A DNA stretch of 64,000 bases from Thecamonas trahens ATCC 50062. Lineage: Eukaryota; Apusozoa; Apusomonadida; Apusomonadidae. Below are positions 1 through 11,473 of the stretch, piece by piece (position 1 is the first letter of the stretch; every line of letters begins with the position of its first letter). The notes beneath the pieces are model-generated. The model was not told where the DNA came from, ran no database searches, and was given only the letters and a program-made list of their open reading frames with translations. The translations under genes and the position numbers were made by a program. The DNA lies in assembly GCF_000142905.1 (NCBI RefSeq), contig NW_013657663.1:330501-394500 (forward strand). Direction: 5' to 3'.

Positions 1-1972
1 TTGAGGTACTTGCCCTGCTCGGCGTCGAGAAGCTTGCGGCGGAGCCAGGCCTCGTCACCGTCCTCTTCGTCGGCAGGTGGGTCGAAGACAGACGGGCGCA
101 GCGGCGCAGTGGTCGGGCGCGCGCGCTGCTGACCGGTAGCAGCAGAAGCGTCCGACCGAATAGAGCGCGAGGCTGTGCCTGGCCGATGGCGCAGGGCAGA
201 GGTAGCGGTGGGAGCGGGAGCGGCCGCGTTAGAGGCCGTGCCTGTAGCGGTAGTCCGGGCTTGTCGCTGCTTCTCGAGAGTGACAAGGAGATGCGGCGAA
301 GGAGCGACGTAGGCGCCGGGCGGGAGCGAGCCCAGTTTCTGGGCAACAAGCAGCGAGGTGGCCGGAAGCAGGCCTGGGTCGTCGCGCATTGACGGCTGAG
401 GCGGCGATGGGCTAGGCGGCTTGGGGTTGAGAATGGCTTCGCGCTGGAGGTAGGACGACATCAGGTTGCGCTGCTTGTAGTGCTTGAGCATGTCGTGGGC
501 CGACTCGGCCTGTGGTGCTTCCCACGCAGCCTGATACTCGGATTGAGTCGAGGCGACAACGGTAGCGGCGGTGTCCCGGGAGGCCGACGCTGACCACGGG
601 CGGGCGCGGAGGCGGAGGGCAGCGACCGACTTACGGTCGCGGCGGGCGGTCAAGCTGGGGCGAGCCGTGGCGGAGGCGTGGGCCAATGCCTCGGGCACGG
701 TCGGCGGAAGTGGATGATGAGAGTCGCGCGGTGAAGCCATGCCGAGTGAGACGCCGCCGGTGGCCTTGATGAGCTCGTGCAATCTGCGGTCGTACTCGAT
801 GTAGGTGGCATCGACAAGCGGAGCCGGTTTGATGCGGGCCGACGGGGTAGTGTCGTGCCGGCGGCGGACCATCGACGTTGACGCAGCATGGTCCACAGCC
901 TCGGCCTCGTCCTGGGCAGCATACTCGACCGTAAACGAAGAGTCAAAGGCTGTCCGCTGGTCGCCGATTGCTGACCGGGCCATATTAGGGCGAACAATGG
1001 AGTCTGGGATGGTGAGCGCCGGCTTACCGAGAACATGGCTCTCAGCGGGGTGTGACGAGTGTGACGAGTGTGAGGAGTGGCCGGCAGCGGCACCCGACGA
1101 TGTCGTGGCGGCTGGCGTGGTGGCGGCGGCCGGCGACCCAGCGGCGGCCGTGAACGGGGCGGCGTGCTGCGCCTCGGGTGTGGGGGCCCAGGTAGACGAG
1201 CCGCGGACAATGGTCTCGTGCAGCGGCGACGGCACAAGGTTGCCAAAGCCCTCGGCAGGGGTGGTGGCGGTAGTGACGCCGCGCGCCGGCAGGGCGGGCG
1301 ACGATGGCTCGCGAAGCTGCAATGGAGTGCCTGTGGCAGGCGAGCTGCTTGGCGAAGCTGCCGAAGGTAGTGAGAGGTTGTGTGTGGTTGAGGACGGCGG
1401 AGGCGAGGGCGAGGACAGGCCGAGGCCGAGGCCGCCAATCTGCAGCGACGAGGCCTCGGCGCCGCGGTTGGCGTCGTACCAGGTGTAGACGGCGGTGACA
1501 TCTGCGTCGAGGGCGCGGGACCGCTTTGACGCCTTGAGGGTGGTCAGCAGCGACTGCAGGTGGCCGTAAAAGGCAAAGGCCCAGTCGGAGAGCTGGTTGC
1601 GGCGGGCGAGTGCACCCTGCCGGCGCAGGTCCCGGACCATGGCGGCATACTGCTCGTTGCGCCCCAGCTCCGGGTCGTCGACCGTGTTGGGTGTGAGCGA
1701 CTGCGATGACCGCGAGCCCGAGCGTGCACCAGGCTGCGTCCGGGCCAGGCGGCGGTTGCCCTCCGCACTGGGGAGCGAGGGAGAAGGGGGGGGTGTGGCG
1801 TGAGTGGCGGCGAGCAGCCAACGGCAAAATGGTGGCTGGTGTGGAGGGGGGAGGGGGGGGGACGGGGGAGGGGGAATACGGGAGTACAGTGCGGGGGGAC
1901 TGGAGAGGGAGGGAAGAGAATGGGCAAAGGTGCGTACATGAGCGCACGGATGCGGTCGGAGGACGACGGCAT
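1..1972 (-). CDS. Hypothetical Ala/Ser/Pro-rich protein, 3' end beyond window
   Basis: The coding frame is open on the minus strand from 1767 to the window edge (about 590 codons), although no complete ORF is delimited there. I infer two exons. Exon 1 (1972-1938) encodes a short leader beginning MPSSSDRIRAL and ends at a GTACGC donor. A 170-nt intron with C-rich tracts follows, and exon 2 starts after CTCCCCAG at 1767; the split codon joins in phase to give RALIAEGNRRLARTQ. The first part (residues about 45-110) looks structured and helical, with NEQYAAMVRDLRRQ and LSDWAFAFYGHLQ. The rest is low-complexity Ala/Ser/Pro/Thr with islands such as YIEYDRRLHELIKATGG, then a charged acidic stretch (DEEDGDEAWLRRKLLD) near the edge. 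I recognise no family. Reading frame and intron are well supported; function is unknown, and the C-terminus is missing. Confidence 0.6.
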
Positions 1973-2080
1973 GGGTGCGAGTGCGGTGGGTGGAGGGTTG
2001 GGTCGCGGGAAGGGGGGGGGAGGGGCGGTTGCCTGTGATGGCTGGCGGTGGCAGCAGGGCGAATGGCTAGCCGTTTGAGT

Positions 2081-2185
2081 GGTTGGTCGGTTGGTTGGTT
2101 GGTTGGTTGGTTCGTTCGTTCGTTCGTTTGTCTGTTCCAGAGAGCTTCTTGGCTTGTACTGCTGCTGCTGCTGCTGCTGCTGCTG
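2081..2185. repeat. Tetranucleotide (GGTT/CGTT) tract followed by (CTG)9
   Basis: GGTT units run from about 2081 to 2112 and grade into CGTT units to about 2128. After a 30-bp break, nine CTG triplets occupy 2159-2185. The tracts lie in the spacer between two divergently transcribed genes and are not in a convincing reading frame, so I treat them as non-coding microsatellites. Confidence 0.85.
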
Positions 2186-2247
2186 GCCAGCTCTCGCAAC
2201 AAGTCCGGCAAGACTGGGTTGGTCCGGAGGAGTAGCACAGGTTTGAT

Positions 2248-3688
2248 ATGGTAGGTGGCTCAGGCGAGGGAGGGGATGGGGGGATGGGGAAGGGAGGAGA
2301 GGGAGGGGGGTCGGGCATTGTGGACGTGGGCCGGGCTAGCGTCCGGTGGGCTACGCCAACCAACTAACGATCTCGGCTTGGGCGTGGCTCTGTGGGGTTG
2401 TGGGGTTGTGGGGTTGTGGGGTTGTGGGGTTGTGGGGTTGTGGGACTTTGGTCTTGTGCGTGCGTGTGTGTGTGTGTGTGTGTGTGTGTATCGTCGGTGC
2501 CTGGGGGCGGAGGCTGGGCAGGGTGCTAGCCGCAAGCGGGTGCGCAAGCGGGTGGGGAGCGCCAAGGACAGTGGTGGAAGTGTGGGCAAGAAGGGGAGCA
2601 AGGGCAAGGGCAGGAGCAAGAAGCGGGTGCGGAAGAGCACGGGGTCGAGTAAGGGCCGCCGGCGGCGGAGTTCAAAGTCGGGCGCGAGCAGCAGCGGGCG
2701 GCGGAGAAAGAGGACCAAGAAGCGGACGCACTTTACGTCGATCTCAGGCTCGGGCTCGGGCTCGGGCTCGGAGACGCAGACTCAGGCTGGGTTCTTTAGC
2801 TCGGGCGTCGATGCCATCCCGACCAAGGCCGATCTCGCGCACGCTGATCAGCTGGTGAAAGACTTTCCGGAAGATCCGCGGGTGTACAACAAGCGGGCCA
2901 AGCTCCACGTCCTGCTCAACCACAACCAGCAGGCGCTCAACGACTACGCGACGGCAATCCACCTGCAGCACCCTCCAGCGTCGATCTACTACCTCAACCG
3001 CGGATACTTCTACGAGAAGCTCGGGCTGCTTGCGCAGGCGCTCGACGACCTCGACATGGCGATCCAGCTCGGCCCGAAGCGGTCGCGGATGCAGGCTGCG
3101 TATCTGTTTCGCGGGCGGGTTCTGCGCAAGCTGGGCGAGTTTGACCTGGCCGGAAAAGATCTCGACACTGCTGCACTGTATGAAGGCCCGGCAACCGAGC
3201 GCATCCAGCAGGAGATCAATCTGCTTGCCGCCGCCCGGTCGCGCAAGCACGGTGGAAAGAGCAAGAGCAAGTCCAAGAAGAGTAAGAGCAAGTCGAAGAA
3301 GAGCAAGTCCAAGTCGAAGAAGCGGGCCCGGCTCGTAGAGCCTGCCGTCTCGCGCTCGCACAAGGCGCGGTCGCGGCGGTCGCGCGGTAAGATCTCGTCG
3401 CGGCATCCGACACCGGCGGTGTGGCCCGGCGGGAGCTCGGATGACGATTCGGACGATGATGACGAGTCAGAGAGCAACAAGAAGAATCGTAAGGGGAAGA
3501 AGAAGACCCGCGTCAAGAAAAAGGCCAAGGCCGACAGTGGATCTGGACGCAAGAAGGTACGGACCAAGAAGAAGGGCTCGACCAAGAAGAAGGGCTCGAC
3601 CAAGAAGAAGGGCTCGACCAAGACCAAGACCAAGACCAAGACTCGGAAGCGGGTCAGGACCAAAAAGAAGAGCAAGAGTAAGAAATAA
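2248..3688 (+). CDS. TPR-containing, Lys/Ser-rich basic protein
   Basis: The middle of the protein (about 2850-3220) carries helical pairs of tetratricopeptide type: VYNKRAKLHVLLNHNQQALN, then YLNRGYFYEKLGLLAQALDD, then AAYLFRGRVLRKLGEFDLAG. This indicates a short TPR array for protein binding. Both flanks are extremely basic: an N-terminal RKRVRKR/KSTGSSKGRRRR region and a C-terminal tail of SKSKKSKSK and KKGSTKKKGST units, interrupted by one acidic DDDSDDDDE patch. Such tails suggest nuclear or nucleolar location or nucleic-acid binding (inference). The start is uncertain. An ATG at 2248 is followed at once by GTAGGT, and an acceptor GGGCAG at 2521 would join in phase; the 271-nt intron would then hold the TGGGGTTG and TG repeats. 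The stop TAA is 69 bp from the convergent giant gene. No orthologue is recognised. Confidence 0.6.
2393..2489. repeat. Six TGGGGTTG octamers followed by a (TG)n run
   Basis: Six exact TGGGGTTG units occupy 2393-2440, and a TG dinucleotide run covers about 2464-2489. Both lie in what I infer to be the first intron of the TPR gene. The octamer resembles G-rich telomere repeats in composition, but it is internal and short. Confidence 0.85.
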
Positions 3689-3757
3689 ATGGCAGATGCC
3701 GTCTCAAAGCCTTTGTTTGTGTATGGGCATCATCGCGTGTGTGGTACATGACACAGG

Positions 3758-6700
3758 CTAGCGGGCAAGAGAGGCGTTGGATCGCGGATGTTCGCTGGCG
3801 TTGATGCGGCGGCGCGAGGCAATGCTGCCTCGCGACGCGGCCGACTTGTTGAGGCGCGGCGAGGCCGCGGCCGATACTGACATCGATGCCGACGACGAAA
3901 AGGCGGGGAAGCTCTTTGCCGACGGCGAGGTGACCGGCGACTCGCTTGAGTCTGAAGACGACGACGACGAGGCATCCGCGTCGGCCGGCGGGCGTGGCGG
4001 GAGCGGGCCAGAGTCCACTAGCTCGGTCGAGGCCAGACCGACCGAGGCCTTGGAGCCGGCGGTGGAGAGCTGCTGCGGCGACGAATTGTCGACAAAGACA
4101 GCGCCGGTCATGATCGAGTGGCGGAAGGTGGCGACGGCAGTGGCGAGGCGGGCCTTGCTGGCTTCGTCGACGGCGTACATCTCGAGGAGGTGTGACTCGG
4201 TATTGGCCCAGACGTGGGCCTCGCGCGAGTGCTTAAGAAGAAGGGCGGCCGAAGCCGAGGTGTCTGCACTGTCAAGGTTGGTCGGGCTCACCTTGGACTG
4301 GGCAGCGCGCTTGAGTTTGAGCTCGAGGAAGAGGTTGTGGAGGAGGGCGGCAAGCGCAAAGGCAAGAACACCCCAGAGCGCGATCTCAAAGAAGTAGCGG
4401 ACGCCGTCGGTGGGGAACTCTTCCGCGTAGAAGCAAAAGCCAAGGCCGAGGAGGGCAAGGACGATGCCAGAGAGGGTAGCGTCCATCTTGTTGTACATAG
4501 GGTCGTAGTACGGCTCAATCTTGATCTGACACACCAGGTAAATGCCAAAGACGGCCGAGAGGCCCATGATCTGCCAGAAAGGCCACTGCGAGAGGAAGAG
4601 TGCGAGGACAACAATGAGGAGCCGCTGAAAGAGTCGCGAGAACTCAAAGTACCAGTAATGATGACGGTAGAGATCGTAGAGCGTGCCGTAGATGGCGAGC
4701 GCGTGCGGCGATGAGAGCTCGTGGCGGACACGATAGATGCGCAGGCCAAGGTAGAGCGGGATGCCGATGGTGAAGACGATGAGGGCGACGATGCCGATGG
4801 GCAGGACAGTAAGCCACTCGCCGGTGAAGCACTCCACCGAGGGGTCTTCGTCGTAGGTGTACGTGCCCTCGGGTGTCCGAGTGCAGTCAAAGAGGACAAG
4901 CGAGGCCCGCGAGAGCGAGAGGTACAGCATGGGACCGAGGACGGCGACGGTCTTCTCCAGCACTGCCGAGAGCGGGGCTTTGAGGCGGATCGAGCACGCA
5001 AGCGGTGTCTTGAGCAAGCCGGCAAGCGGGATAAAGAGCAACGCCATGACCAGCGGATACATGGTCTTGAGCGTGTAGCGGACCACAAAGTCGTCGAGCA
5101 CGCACTCGACGGCCAGGTACGAAGTGTCAAAGTTGGCCAGGTTGAGCAGCTGGTAAATTTGCTTTGACGACGACGGCCACTTGAGCTGCGATGAGGTGCC
5201 GATGATACCCACAACCTGCAGGAAAACAATGGTGGCCGAGAGCGCAAACGGGACTCGCGACCTGTGCGACAGCGAGTGCTTGGACTGCATCATCGCCCAC
5301 GATGTGCGCGAGCGCGGGAGCGTGGGACGACCAGAGCTTCGTGTCGGAAGCGACGACACCAGCGCAGCGTCGATGCAGACAAGGAAGATGGACCAGGAGA
5401 TGACAACCACGACAAGGACAAACCAAAAGGCTGAGAACATGACCCACGAGACGCCCGGACAGAATCGGCACTCGAGATCAGGGGTCGAGTAGTAGCCGGG
5501 GGCGCACTTGCGGCAGCCGACACCAGTGTAGCCGGGAGCGCACGTGTCGGCACCCGGACAAGCGTTAGGACGGACGCACGATTCGAAGAGTGTGGCCGAT
5601 GCCAGCTGGTAGTGACCGACAGACGAGACAGGAGCGGCGAGCCCGCCAGCGCACACGGCACCCGAAGGGCATGCAATGCACTCGGAATCAATAGTGCCAT
5701 CGGGTGAGTAGTAGTCAGCAAGGCAAATGCACGGCGGCACGCCATCGATGGTGCCGTTGTTGTAGAGCGGCGACGAGAGCGGGGCGCGGTCCGAGCCGGC
5801 CGGACAGGTCACACACTCTTGGCGGATGACAATCGAACCCTCAGGGCAAATCACCACCGGCTCGCAGCGGTCGAGCGAGGTGATGGTCGACGCCTCGCCG
5901 GAAGGACACAGGTCGCATGCCAGTGGGTTGCCGTCGAGGCTGACCAGGCCGTAGTCGGGGCCGCACTGCTCGACAGTGATAGGGAACGCTACGCTGAGGC
6001 CCGACGGGCCCGAGACAGTCGCGACAATCTGGGCCGACGCTGAGAGGCTGGAAATGTCAAAGATGGACGCGTCGGCGGCATAGACAGCAATGTCAGCAAA
6101 CGAGAGACTAGACTGCCCGCGGGTGAGTGGAGCCGAGCCGGCGAGCGAGAACTGGGTGTCGGGCGTGACCGTAAAGGTGATGGCCGAGCCGGGTTCGACC
6201 ACGACAGCTCCGTGGGCATCGCGGGTGATGACGGCGCCAGTCTCGAGGGCGACGCCGACCATTCGTGTGGTTGGCGGCGCGATGGCGGCCGTGAGGCTCG
6301 CCACGGCCGTAGCAGCCGGCAGTCCGTAGCGTGAGACTGTAGCAAGCGACGAGGCGGTTGCGGCGAGCGTGGCAGCGCCTGAGCCCTCGACCCAAGGAGC
6401 GACGGTGTTGGGCGCAAAGCCTGCGGTAGCCCCAGGCGCGCACGAGAAGAGGATGCCGCCGGCGCCCGCGGTAAAGGCAGGCGCAGGGCCAGGTGCAAGA
6501 TAGCTGCCACAGGCGATGCGAGCATCACAAGCGAAGAACGCGCCGCCAAACTCGGCGTGGTTGCCGGCGGCAAAGTGGGCGTTGTTGAGAGCCAGGCTGG
6601 CAGACGCGCCGGCGGCACCGCTCGGCGAGGCGGAGAGCGGGAGGGCGGCCGGGTTCGAGAGGAGGAAAGAAGTGGCGGTGGCGGTCATGGCGCGACGGAA

Positions 6701-9700
6701 AGCCAAACCACGGACGGCAAACAGGCCGCCGTAGCGGGCGTAGTTAGCGGCAAAGACGCAGCCGTCAAAGGACGCGGGAGGGCTAGAGAGAGCAGAATCG
6801 ACAGTGTTGATCGCGGCCACGCCGCCGGCGCCAGACGCCGAGTTGGAGGTGAAGACCGAGTTGGAGACGGTGAGCGAGGCACCGTTGGTTGTGTCGAGGA
6901 AGAAGACGCCACCGTTGGTGGTGGCGGAGACGTGGGTAAAAGTAGAGTTGACAACTGCAAGCGAAGATGCCTTGCCGGTGATGGAGGCAAAGCCACCGGC
7001 GATAGCGCCCGTGATGTGGGTGGCTGAGACGCTGATGAGCGAGGCCGTTGCACCGTTGGCGACGGTGAGGACCGCGCCGCGAGATCCATCGATCGAGTTG
7101 GAAACATCGACGCCGGTGAAGGAGACCGATTCGAGAGTGAGCGATGCGGTGGCACCTGATACGGAGATCAGCGAGTTTGCGGCGGCGTCGACGTTTGCAG
7201 AGCCGCCGACAACGTTGATGCCGCGAAGGGTGACGTCTGTGGCGGCAATGTCGGCCGAGAGGGCAAAGAGAACGCCACCGTTGGTGGGCTCGCCGACCAT
7301 GTCGGCGCTGCAGTCAAAGACGACTGAGCCAGGGCCGTCGGAGGCAGTGAGGACGAGGGTCATGCTGTCGAGGATGTAGGGACCAGAGCGGGCCGAGAAG
7401 CAGCCAGTGTAGCGGCCGGCAGGAACGCGGACGGTGACTGACGAGGCGCAGGCCGACGAGGCCGAAATCGCGGCGACAATGCAGGCCATGTTGTAGCCGC
7501 AGACCGTGGGCTCAACGTCGAGAGTCTGCGGGCCAAATTGGAAACCGAGCGAGATTGTCTGTATGTAGACAAAGACCGAGGGCCCCGCGGTGACGACGAG
7601 GTCTGCGGCGCCATCTGCGTTGACATCGGCGATGTGGGCGGCATAAGGTTCGAGTTGTGAGCCAAAGTCGATAAAGGTTGAGCGTGTGGTGTGGTCAAAC
7701 GAGCCGTCGCCGTCGGGGTTGAACATGAGCAGGACACCGTACGAGGTCGACGGCTGAAAACCGGGAGGGCCACATCAAGCGTGCCGTCGCCCTCGATGTC
7801 GCCGAGGCCGGCAAGCGAGTTGTGCATTTCCCACACGGTGCCGTCGGGCAGGAGCGGGTGCTGGATCCAGACAGCGGCGGCCGGGTTGTGCTCGTACCAG
7901 TAGCAGTACTCGACAAACTTCTTAAAGTAGCAGACGGCAAAGTCGAGGGCAAAGCCGTCGCCGTTGATGTCGCCAAAGACAACGGGAAAGTTGGGCTCGT
8001 TCGGCAGCGTCTGGACGACGGCCTGGGACGACCAGAGAGTGCCGTTGCCATCAGAGTTTTCCCACACAAGCATGCGCTTGCCCTGAGAGTGGCGAAGGAC
8101 GACATCGTTATCGCCGTCGCCGTCGTAGTCGAGAATCCACGGCTCGGAGAAGCCGTTTGAGTAGGATGAGGATCCGATGGCAGTGTAGTTGGTGCCAAAG
8201 TCGGCAAACGGCTGGCCGACGTTGTGCTCGAGCCAGACGGTTTTCGTGTCGAGGTCCCACCAGATGAGGTCGAGGTTGCCATCACCGGTGACATCGCCCC
8301 AGGCGGCGCCACCGACACGCGCCAGGCGTGGCTTGGCGATGTCTGCGAGCTTGATGGACTCAAACGGCGACACTTGCGAGGTGATATCGTTCCCGCGGAG
8401 GATCCAGATGCCCTGAAACTCGTCGATGATGGTGATGTCGAGGAGGCCATCGCGGTCGACGTCATCGATGTCAAACTTGGTAGGCGGCGACGAGAGGGTG
8501 ACGTCCATGGAAGAGTGGAAGGTGCCAGCGCCTGAGTTGGGGAAAAGGGTGGCGTGCTCACCTCCAGCGGCGCCGACGAGAATGTCGACGTCACCGTCCT
8601 GGTCAAAGTCAAGGGTCCTCACGGCGTTGGCTGTCTTGCAAGAGCGCGGGAGGCTGATGGGTGAGTCGAACGAGACGGCCGCAAAGGTCGGGCGGTGGTG
8701 ACGCGACCGGACTCGAGCCACCAGATGGTGTCATCGTCGCGGCCAGCAACGAGCAGGTCCGAGTCGCCGTCCGAGTCGACGTCGACAAAGTCAGCGGTGA
8801 GGAGCGCAGCAGTGTTGCGGATGGGCGTGGTGATGGAGCCTGAGAATGCGCCTGCGGCGTTGAGGCCGATGTTGTGGATGACCGAGACCATGGCGCCGCG
8901 CCAGTTGGAGAGAATGATGTCGTTGAGCATGCCGTCACCATCAAAGTCGACAAGGAGCGAGGACCAGTTGGGCGAGCCGAGGGTGGGGATGACTTGGACG
9001 AGGCTCGAGGCGAGGACGGGAGCCGACGCGTTGGGCGCAATGTTCTCGAGCATCCACAGGCCATGGTTGGTGATCTGGTAGGCAATGACGTCAAGGTCGC
9101 CGTCGTTGTCCATGTCGACCATCTGTGCGCCGCCAAAGTTTTGGCCTTCGCCGTTGCCGCTGGGATAGTTGTCACCCTGAAACTGGAGCCATGGCGCCCA
9201 AGACGTGCCGGCGCCGAGGTTGTAGGTGACGGCGACGCCAAACTTGCCGACGACGACGGCGTCGAGGTCGCCGTCTGCGTCGAGATCACCCATGGCAAAG
9301 TCGCGAACCCAGGGGAGTGAGATGGAGCCGATGGCGATTTCCGACGTGTCAAAAGTGCCGCCGCCGGTGTTGCGCCACCAGCGGGCGGTGTGTGAGCCGA
9401 ACTTGTAGCCGACCGGGACGGCGATGTCAAGAAGTCCATCGCCGTCGACGTCGTAGATGCGGATGTGGCCGACGTTGTTGGTGTCGGCGTTGTCAGTCAT
9501 GGCCACGTCAAAGGCCGGCGTTCCGAGAACGCCGCGGTTCTTGAGAACGACAACCCTGTCGCGGTTGAACGTCATGGCCACATCCATAAAGTTGTCGCCG
9601 TCAAAGTCAGCGGTGGCCAAATGCCACGCGTACTCGACCGTCGAGGTGTAGACCGATCCACCGTTGGTGAATGTGACGGCACCGGGTGTACCCGAGGCGG

Positions 9701-9925
9701 GAAAAATCACCACATCCGAAACGCATGAGACGAGAATGTCGTTGAGCCCGTCGTTGTTAAAGTCGGCGGCGGTGGCGGCACCCGGCTGCGAGCACATCGA
9801 CGGGAGCGCGAGTTGATTTGGCAGGCCATTGCCGTGGGGCAAGTTGCGGCGCGGGCAGACACAGAAGCCGCAAGCAAAACAAGAAGAGCGTAAGACGCAA
9901 GGAGTACCGTAGCCGACAACCGCAT
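3758..9925 (-). CDS. Giant surface protein: two FG-GAP propellers, beta-helix, Cys-rich repeats, multi-TM
   Basis: About 2056 residues if three frame breaks are bridged. It starts at an ATG with a signal peptide (MRLSATVLLASYALLVLLAA). Fourteen FG-GAP/VCBS motifs of the calcium-loop type (ADFNNDG, YDVDGDG, GDLDADG ... GDIEGDG, ADVNADG) fall as seven plus seven, as expected for two seven-bladed propellers. A Ser/Thr/Ala-rich parallel beta-helix (polymorphic-membrane-protein-like) follows at roughly residues 790-1310. Next is a Cys-rich GCC2/GCC3 or ephrin-receptor-like stretch (CPAGS, CPSGAVC, CAPGYTGVGCRKCAPGYY). From about residue 1490 there are some eight to ten membrane segments (first FWFVLVVVVISWSIFLVC), then a Ser-rich cytosolic tail. 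The frame changes near 9836, 8690 and 7752 are all -1; one extra G on the plus strand at each restores the frame. It is probably a cell-surface adhesion or sensing protein; the ligand is unknown. Confidence 0.82.
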
Positions 9926-10176
9926 GGCGAACTTGGGTGCGGCGATGGCGAAGTCGGGTGTGTACGTGTGAGGGTGAGTGAGGTGACGGTGAGCAAGGAT
10001 GGGAGGAGAGAGGCGCGTGCAGCGATTGCGCATCAACTCCACTATTTTTTGGACCTCGTTTTTCTGCAACACTTGGCATTGATGCGTTCGGCGTGGGTTT
10101 GTTGCTCGGTTGCTCCTCGGCCCTGTTGGGTGGTACTTTTCGTCCGCTTTCGTCGGCAGCGCGACAGCGAGAGTCG
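9926..10176. promoter_or_regulatory. Shared divergent upstream region
   Basis: This 251-bp spacer separates the divergent starts of the giant surface protein and the secreted esterase, so it should carry both promoters. I see no TATA box or other named element. It has a mixed composition with one short AT-rich patch around 10040-10055. Confidence 0.4.
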
Positions 10177-11374
10177 ATGAGTGAGCTTGGACGGGCAACG
10201 TTGCTGTGGACTGTGGCGGCGATGACTATGCTGGCGGTCGTGGGGCTCAGCCCGGGCGTGTGTGCGAGAGGAGCTGGTCCGGATAGCCGTGTCTCTGATG
10301 GGCTCGTCTGGTTTCCTGCGAGTGTGCCGGAGGTGGATGTGGTGGGGCGGGCGGCGCCTGGCGGCGAGGAAGGGAGCGGGCTGATGCTTGACTGGCCTGG
10401 GGTGACGGTTGTGATGGAGGTGGCCAACACGAGCAGGGTTGTGGTAGAGCTGACGGAGACTCGGAGCTGGCCGGTGGGTGAGGGCCGAAGTGCGTCGTGC
10501 CTGTACGTGGTGGTGGTGGACGGCGAGGTGGCAACCGATGCGCTGGCGACGCAGGTGGGGACGAGCAAGTACGTGCTGGCTTCCAAGCTGGAGCAAAGCA
10601 AAGCGCACCGGATTGAGCTCTTCAAGCGGAGTGAGGCCGATTACAACGCGCCGGTGAGCGCCCCGTCTCCGGTGACGCTCGAGCGCATAGGGCTGGATGT
10701 TGGGGGAGGCTGGAGGCTGGCAGCCGCAGCGGGAGCGGGCGGCGGCTGCTGATCGTGGGCGACTCGATCACGTGCGGGTACGGGTGCTGGAGACCGGGCC
10801 GTGCACGCCCAACATTGAGATCGAGTCGGCATGGGAGACATACTGGCGGCGGATGTGCACTCGGTTCGGCGCTCAGTGCATGGTGCTGGCGTGGTCGGGC
10901 CGCGGGCTGGTGACAAACTACCACGCAACCGAGGGGGCGCTCGTGCCACAGCTTGCGAACCGGACGCTGGCGTCAGTGGCCGGCTCGGACTATCGTGGCT
11001 GGCGTGAGTGGATTCCGGACGGCATCTTTGTCAATCTCGGGACAAACGACTATTGCTGCGGCCACGCGCCGGACGCCGTCGATTTTGCGCGTGGCTACCT
11101 CGACTTTGCCCAGCGACTGGCTGGCAAGTATGGCGTTGGACCGAGCGCGATGCCGTTCTTTTTGGGCGTCGGCCCAATGACGATGGCATACAACCAGTCT
11201 GTGCATTTAGCGGCGGAGATGATGGCGAGCGCCGGCTTTGATCGTGTCCACGTTGTGAAGCAGGCGCTGCTGACGCCAGCGGAGACCGGATGCCATGGTC
11301 ATCCAAACGTGGTGGGGCACGCGCGGATGGCGGACGAGATCGGGAGCGTTGTGGGCCGGGTGCTTGGTTGGTGA
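10177..11374 (+). CDS. Secreted SGNH-hydrolase, CE2-like carbohydrate esterase
   Basis: About 399 residues. The start ATG gives an N-terminal hydrophobic segment ending SPGVCA, which looks like a signal peptide or anchor. An N-terminal beta-sandwich-like region is followed by SGNH block I, LLIVGDSITCGYG, with the nucleophile Ser in GDS. Block III is NLGTND, and the C-terminal GCHGHPN supplies the His of the catalytic dyad. GDSITCGYG and an N-terminal jelly-roll region are typical of carbohydrate esterase family 2 deacetylases. Block I lies in a different frame from both flanks. Two -1 changes (one between about 10695 and 10745, one at the GGG 10782-10784) are each cured by one extra base, so I treat the gene as intact with two assembly undercalls. 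The likely role is deacetylation of extracellular or vacuolar glycans. Confidence 0.75.
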
Positions 11375-11473
11375 ATGACTGCCCGTGAGCGAGCGGCGAG
11401 TGGCAAAGCCAGAATGGATGCGGTACTTGGCTCGGCGCGAAAGCTGACGGCACCCCTCTCCCCAAGTATCAAC

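Noticed and set aside
805-1488. 227-codon plus-strand frame
   Set aside because: It mirrors the minus-strand coding frame in codon register; the minus-strand frame is longer, continuous to the window edge and joined by a good intron.
2255-2520. Coding use of the TGGGGTTG and TG repeats as an N-terminal extension of the TPR protein
   Set aside because: The frame begins with a non-ATG codon and translates to simple repeats; an intron with acceptable splice sites explains the region better.
8642-9874. Two possible 77-nt micro-introns that would also restore frame in the giant gene
   Set aside because: Their donors (GTGTCT, GTCGCG) do not match the GTACG/GTAGG donors of good introns, and they would delete sequence that fits the FG-GAP pattern; a missing base is simpler.
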